This document shows positions 4,563-7,855 of a stretch of 7,855 nt of DNA, one piece after another. Positions within the stretch are counted from its first letter, which is position 1. Every line of letters begins with the position of its first letter. This stretch comes from Chitinophagales bacterium (lineage in GTDB: Bacteria; Bacteroidota; Bacteroidia; Chitinophagales; UBA10324). Location: NCBI GenBank assembly GCA_026786335.1, contig JAJAYG010000339.1, positions 1 through 7,855 of the forward strand, written 5' to 3'. Made by a program: the position numbers and the translations under genes. The notes under the pieces were generated by a model. It had not been told where the DNA came from, searched no databases, and was given only the letters and a program-made list of their open reading frames with translations.

Positions 4563-7130
4563 TTATTGCTGCGGTGCCGTTTCAGTTTTAATCTTGTTCC
4601 TGTAAAGCTTTTCATCAACCGCTTTTATCATCTTATCAATATCCAGATCCTCTCCCAAAAATTCAGATATTGATTCTGCAACATCTCTTGGATTATCGAT
4701 TGATGAAGTGAAGTCAACATACAACACTTCGGTATTCGGCATTCTTGATATCAGTGCTTCAGCCTTTTCAATATGTTTCTTAAATGCTTCGGCAAGAACA
4801 ATAGGATATGCATCTGCTTGTGATTTCTTACCCAGCATTATTTGTTGCGAGCGAAGTACTTCTGCCATATCGCGCCTCATAAAAATAATTTTGTATTCAT
4901 ACTTAGGAGATAAATTGAAAAGCAAAGGCGCAATTATTTTAACTGCTTTGCCTTGCGCTTCACCAATCCATTTTGAATCGGTCATCATCTTTTTTGTTTT
5001 TTCATATTCGTAGTAACCTTTGGGATTGTTATCATCGGGTGTACGAATTTTATCAGTAAGAATTTCAACACCGCCGGCATCAAGCATTTGCATCATCATG
5101 GATGTTCCGGTGCGCGGTAACCCCGTAACAATTGTGATAGTTCCCAGAATTTTTTCTGAAATAAATTGACGGTGCTCTTCGGCTTTCTCGGGCTGATTTA
5201 GTTTTTCATCATACAATTGAATCAACCATTGATGTGCTTTGCGGTTACCGGGAGTAAGATTGCAACACACTTCAAATGCCTGTGCTGACTGATCATAGTT
5301 TTCAAGTTTCATTAATGCTTCACCCAAATGATAATGCGCTAAAGGATAATAGTACTGAAGTCCAATAGTGTTCAAAGCTTCTTCTGCTGCTTCTTCATAC
5401 ATTCCTTTGTGTAAATAAACTGCAGCTAATCCATCATGTGCCGAAGCTTCTTGCGAATCAATTTCGAGTGCACGCATGAATGAGCGTTGTGCATCATCAA
5501 ACTGCTGAATGCGCAAATAAATTTTTCCAATCTGTATGTGCAGCGAAGGCATGTGTGCCGCTTTTTCCTCTGCAATTTTTAAAACATCCAGCGCTTTTCT
5601 TGTTTTGTATTCCAGCAGAAGCAAATCCGCTTCCATAATATCCATCTTAGCTATTTCGGCGCCTTTAACCTCTTTTACCTTTTCTAATGCCGCTCTGAAT
5701 TCAGGAACTTTTCTAAGCGACTGATAACAAGTAATTAATGAAAGACCATATCTAAGCTGTGGGTCTTCGGCAAATATTTTCTCCAGAATTTCAGCTGCCT
5801 TCTCATAACTCTTGCGATAAATGAGAATTCGGGAGAGATAATAACTCGACTCGCGAATATTATTATCCATTGCTTTCTGCTTGTCTTCACCGGGGTTTTC
5901 TACATAACCTAAAGCAATCAGTTGATTCATTGCTTCCTGTGCTGCCCATGGATCTTCCTGCATATCTTCCGGGTGCATACCATGTTCACCGGGAACATCT
6001 TCCCAGCTATCAATGTATTCAGGTTCGGTTTTCTCGGTAAATATTTGCACCAAAGGTTTTCCATCCATATCTCTTCCAATAGGCAAACCAAACATGGTGA
6101 GTAAGGTTGGTGTTATATCAAGAAGTGTTGCACCATAAACTCTTTCATCTTTTATAATGCCTTCACCTTTCATGCATAAAATTCCAAAAGGTGAATGTTC
6201 ATACGCAGGTCCCGCTGGTTCTTTCGGAAGTCGGTTAGGTCTTAGGTGATCAGAATGAAATCCATGATCCGACATTACGATCACAGTGGTATCTTCTCCT
6301 GCAAGACGAATCATTCTCTCCAGCATCATATCATGATAGCGGTAAGCACTGCTCACCACATCCTTAAACATTTCATATTGCTTTTCAGGAATGCCTTTAC
6401 GCATGGGAGGATGATACTTCATGAATGCATGGCAGAAGTGATCAATGGCATCGTGATAAACAGCCATAAATTCCCATTCACTGTTCCGCATTATGTAAGT
6501 AGCTGCATTGTGAATAGAGGCAGCATGAGATAATATTTTGGTAATTGAAGAAAGTCCTTTAGAGTATTGATCACCACTTTCTTTTAGCGCATTGGGAACA
6601 AATGGTAATAAATGAGCAGAAGTAATTTCAGCGGAGTGAATTCTCATTTCGGCCAATGCTTCTTCAAATTCTGCAGGATGAACAGTTCCCTGTTGCATGG
6701 GCCAAGGTTTGCCATAATGATCTTTGGCTTGCTGATAAAAATTAGAAACCATTACGCCATTGATTTTTTCTGCAGGGTGACTCGGCCACCATCCAACAAC
6801 ATTACTTTTTATTCCTTTCTGTGAAAGAATATTCCAGATGGCTTTTACCTTTCTTGAAGTACTCTGCACCGGCCGAATGTTCATGTTCTTGGTATCGGGT
6901 TCCACAAAACCAAGTACGCCATGCTTGTCGCCTAATTTACCTGTAGCAATCGAACTCCATAAAATTGGTGAGAGTGGCGGATCGAGTGTTGCAAGATTTC
7001 CGATTACACCATTGTTAACCAAACCTTCCAATGTGGGCATAAGACCCTGATCCATCAATGGATTAATTACCTTCCAGTCAGCGGCATCCCAGCCTATCAA
7101 TAAAACCTTTTTTGCTTTTCGTGTGCTCAT
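4563..7130 (-). CDS. Phosphodiesterase (alkaline phosphatase superfamily)-TPR-sulfotransferase fusion
   Basis: 855-residue protein with no signal peptide, hence probably cytoplasmic. Residues 6-365 form a type I phosphodiesterase/nucleotide pyrophosphatase-like domain. Predicted metal ligands are Asp15 (GWDAADW), Asp230 and His234 (DAIDHFCH), Asp288-His289 (MSDHGFHSDH) and His312 (YEHSPFGIL); Ser54 (PPLSPILW, ahead of SIATGK) sits at the nucleophile position. Residues 404-410 (LIALGYV) resemble the end of sulfatase-like domains. About five TPR units span 424-655. Residues 663-845 look like a sulfotransferase: P-loop VTGLPRTGTSMMMQML (668-683), NNPKGYYEYE (701-710), and IIFMRRDMAEVLRSQ (748-762), which fits the 3'-phosphate-binding region. 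Known: AP-superfamily phosphodiesterases split phosphate esters, and sulfotransferases move sulfate from PAPS. Substrates, and whether both ends are active, are unknown. The ATG at 7130 follows a long AT-rich leader with an inverted repeat; no consensus promoter was found. It is divergent from radA. Confidence 0.85.
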   Translation of the reverse strand: MSTRKAKKVLLIGWDAADWKVINPLMDQGLMPTLEGLVNNGVIGNLATLDPPLSPILWSSIATGKLGDKHGVLGFVEPDTKNMNIRPVQSTSRKVKAIWNILSQKGIKSNVVGWWPSHPAEKINGVMVSNFYQQAKDHYGKPWPMQQGTVHPAEFEEALAEMRIHSAEITSAHLLPFVPNALKESGDQYSKGLSSITKILSHAASIHNAATYIMRNSEWEFMAVYHDAIDHFCHAFMKYHPPMRKGIPEKQYEMFKDVVSSAYRYHDMMLERMIRLAGEDTTVIVMSDHGFHSDHLRPNRLPKEPAGPAYEHSPFGILCMKGEGIIKDERVYGATLLDITPTLLTMFGLPIGRDMDGKPLVQIFTEKTEPEYIDSWEDVPGEHGMHPEDMQEDPWAAQEAMNQLIALGYVENPGEDKQKAMDNNIRESSYYLSRILIYRKSYEKAAEILEKIFAEDPQLRYGLSLITCYQSLRKVPEFRAALEKVKEVKGAEIAKMDIMEADLLLLEYKTRKALDVLKIAEEKAAHMPSLHIQIGKIYLRIQQFDDAQRSFMRALEIDSQEASAHDGLAAVYLHKGMYEEAAEEALNTIGLQYYYPLAHYHLGEALMKLENYDQSAQAFEVCCNLTPGNRKAHQWLIQLYDEKLNQPEKAEEHRQFISEKILGTITIVTGLPRTGTSMMMQMLDAGGVEILTDKIRTPDDNNPKGYYEYEKTKKMMTDSKWIGEAQGKAVKIIAPLLFNLSPKYEYKIIFMRRDMAEVLRSQQIMLGKKSQADAYPIVLAEAFKKHIEKAEALISRMPNTEVLYVDFTSSIDNPRDVAESISEFLGEDLDIDKMIKAVDEKLYRNKIKTETAPQQ

Positions 7131-7152
7131 CTCAAATTTATTGTAGATTTAT

Positions 7153-7198
7153 TTTTCATTTCCCATAACTATTAAAAAAATATTTTTGGGAATGAAAA
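7153..7198. repeat. Imperfect inverted repeat in the leader of the fusion gene
   Basis: TTTTCATTTCCCA (7153-7165) and TGGGAATGAAAA (7187-7198) are reverse complements except for one extra T in the left arm, giving 8 + 4 base pairs around an AT-rich loop of 21 bases. The left arm ends 22 bases upstream of the ATG at 7130. It could be an operator, an mRNA leader hairpin, or chance in AT-rich DNA. There is no T tract immediately after either arm to make it a standard terminator. Confidence 0.4.
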
Positions 7199-7299
7199 GG
7201 TATAACGTGGTTATAAAATTCTGCTGTGAAAATAATTCAGCAGCCGCGAATGTAAAATGTTTAATGATGCAAAGAATCTCTTTTGCTAAAAATATGAAT

Positions 7300-7313
7300 G
7301 GTAAATATTTACC
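7300..7313. promoter_or_regulatory. Perfect 14-bp palindrome upstream of radA (possible operator)
   Basis: GGTAAATATTTACC is its own reverse complement and ends 15 bases before the radA ATG. A palindrome of this length with GG/CC ends around an AT core is the usual form of a dimeric repressor site. No specific regulator can be named from it. Confidence 0.4.
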
Positions 7314-7328
7314 TTGCTGCCCATAACA

Positions 7329-7855
7329 ATGGCTGCGATACGAACAATTTTTTATTGCCAGAACTGCGGTGCCAAGGCACCCAAATGGTTAGGCAAATGC
7401 CCTACATGCGGCGAATGGAATACTTATGTTGAAGAGGTGGTGGTTAAAGAAGCTAAGCCGCAGGCATGGCGTAGCAAAGAGCGAAATGCGCGCGATGTAA
7501 AGCCGCAAAAACTTGCCGACATTTCTAAAAATAATCAACAAAGAATTGTAACGGACGATGCAGAATTAAATCGTGTTCTCGGTGGAGGAATTGTGCCCGG
7601 CTCCATGGTTTTATTGGGTGGTGAACCCGGTTTTGGAAAGTCAACACTCATGCTTCAACTTTCACTACTGCTTAATAATTATAAAGTGCTTTATGTTTCG
7701 GGTGAAGAAAGTGAGCAGCAAATAAAGATGCGCGCCGAACGGCTTCCTTCCAACAACACAGAATGTTACATACTTACTGAAACCAACACCGAAAATATTT
7801 TCACACACATTGCTGCGCTCGAACCTGATGTGGTGATTATTGATTCCATTCAAAC
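7329..7855 (+). CDS. radA: DNA repair protein RadA/Sms, N-terminal part (cut by window edge)
   Basis: The first 175 codons of RadA, open to the right edge. RadA is a cytoplasmic RecA-like ATPase and branch-migration factor in homologous recombination (the DnaB-like helicase described for bacterial RadA). The N-terminal zinc finger is complete: Cys10, Cys13, Cys24 and Cys27 in YCQNCGAKAPKWLGKCPTCGEW-type spacing. A linker follows, then ELNRVLGGGIVPGS (79-92), a Walker A GGEPGFGKST (97-106), the YVSGEES motif (122-128) and a Walker B hydrophobic strand ending in Asp172 (VVIIDSIQ). Walker A has Glu99 and Phe102 where GGDPGIGKST is more usual; the lysine and serine are intact. The KNRFG motif and the C-terminal Lon-like domain of full-length RadA (about 450 residues) would lie beyond the window. 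The ATG at 7329 places the zinc finger at the expected distance. It is transcribed away from the fusion gene. Confidence 0.96.
   Translation, partial: MAAIRTIFYCQNCGAKAPKWLGKCPTCGEWNTYVEEVVVKEAKPQAWRSKERNARDVKPQKLADISKNNQQRIVTDDAELNRVLGGGIVPGSMVLLGGEPGFGKSTLMLQLSLLLNNYKVLYVSGEESEQQIKMRAERLPSNNTECYILTETNTENIFTHIAALEPDVVIIDSIQ

Larger units (their letters stand above)
7131..7328. other. Divergent intergenic region between the fusion gene and radA
   Basis: 198 bases with no plausible reading frame, holding the leaders of two divergent genes. It contains an imperfect long inverted repeat (7153-7198), a CTGCTG/CAGCAG inverted repeat (7221-7226 and 7238-7243, 11-base spacer) and a perfect 14-bp palindrome (7300-7313). 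A clear TTG/TAnnTTTG promoter was not found in either direction. The nearest plus-strand candidate is TTTTG at 7281 with TACCTTGC at 7310, which is a poor match. Confidence 0.6.

Noticed and set aside
4708..7050. Several plus-strand frames of 60-101 codons opposite the fusion gene
   Set aside because: Antisense to an 855-codon gene with clear domains; no motifs or start context.
4563..7130. Fusion gene as an arylsulfatase
   Set aside because: The formylglycine motif C/S-x-P-x-R is absent; the residues fit the phosphodiesterase branch better.
7134..7141. TAAATTTG on the minus strand as promoter of the fusion gene
   Set aside because: It ends only about three bases before the ATG, would give no usable leader, and has no TTG at the right distance.
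7221..7243. CTGCTG / CAGCAG inverted repeat as a terminator
   Set aside because: Six-bp stem with an 11-base spacer and no T tract on either strand; no gene ends here.
7665..7853. Minus-strand frame at the right edge
   Set aside because: It is antisense to radA, whose zinc finger and Walker motifs are unmistakable.

Overview
The window looks like chromosomal DNA of a low-GC Bacteroidota bacterium, perhaps of the Chitinophagales/Sphingobacteriia type (lineage inferred, not searched). Three things point there. Two proteins end in a type IX secretion (T9SS) type-A sorting domain. Start codons lack a Shine-Dalgarno sequence and sit behind short AT-rich leaders. Four genes are preceded by the Bacteroidota sigma-type promoter TTG-N16-20-TAnnTTTG. 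Six complete genes lie on the minus strand, a truncated gene enters divergently at the right edge, and a possible gene start lies at the left edge.

Reading the minus-strand genes from right to left: 7130-4563 is an 855-residue protein that joins a cytoplasmic alkaline-phosphatase-superfamily phosphodiesterase, a TPR array and a sulfotransferase-type PAPS-binding domain. 4498-3623 and 3521-2652 are tandem paralogues encoding small exported T9SS cargo proteins, each with its own promoter and its own hairpin terminator. 2452-1490 is a lipoprotein with a long coiled coil and a C-terminal OmpA peptidoglycan-binding domain. 1408-536 (tatC) and 490-50 (rpiB) form a two-gene transcription unit with a promoter just upstream of tatC. 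At 7329 to the right edge, on the plus strand, is the first 175 codons of radA.

The genes are mostly independent housekeeping or envelope units rather than one pathway. Several concern the envelope: Tat translocase, an outer-membrane/peptidoglycan tether, and two cell-surface or secreted proteins. The promoter boxes settle two start codons, because the OmpA-like gene and the first cargo paralogue could both be read from longer starts that would overlap their own promoters.

The most unusual content is the phosphodiesterase-TPR-sulfotransferase fusion, which puts an ester-hydrolysing domain and a probable sulfuryl-transfer domain in one chain. Next come the paralogous cargo genes, whose central segment is almost invariant in protein while its codons have diverged at wobble positions. 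Two undescribed inverted repeats lie in the divergent region between the fusion gene and radA. No RNA genes, CRISPR arrays, insertion sequences or phage genes were seen.
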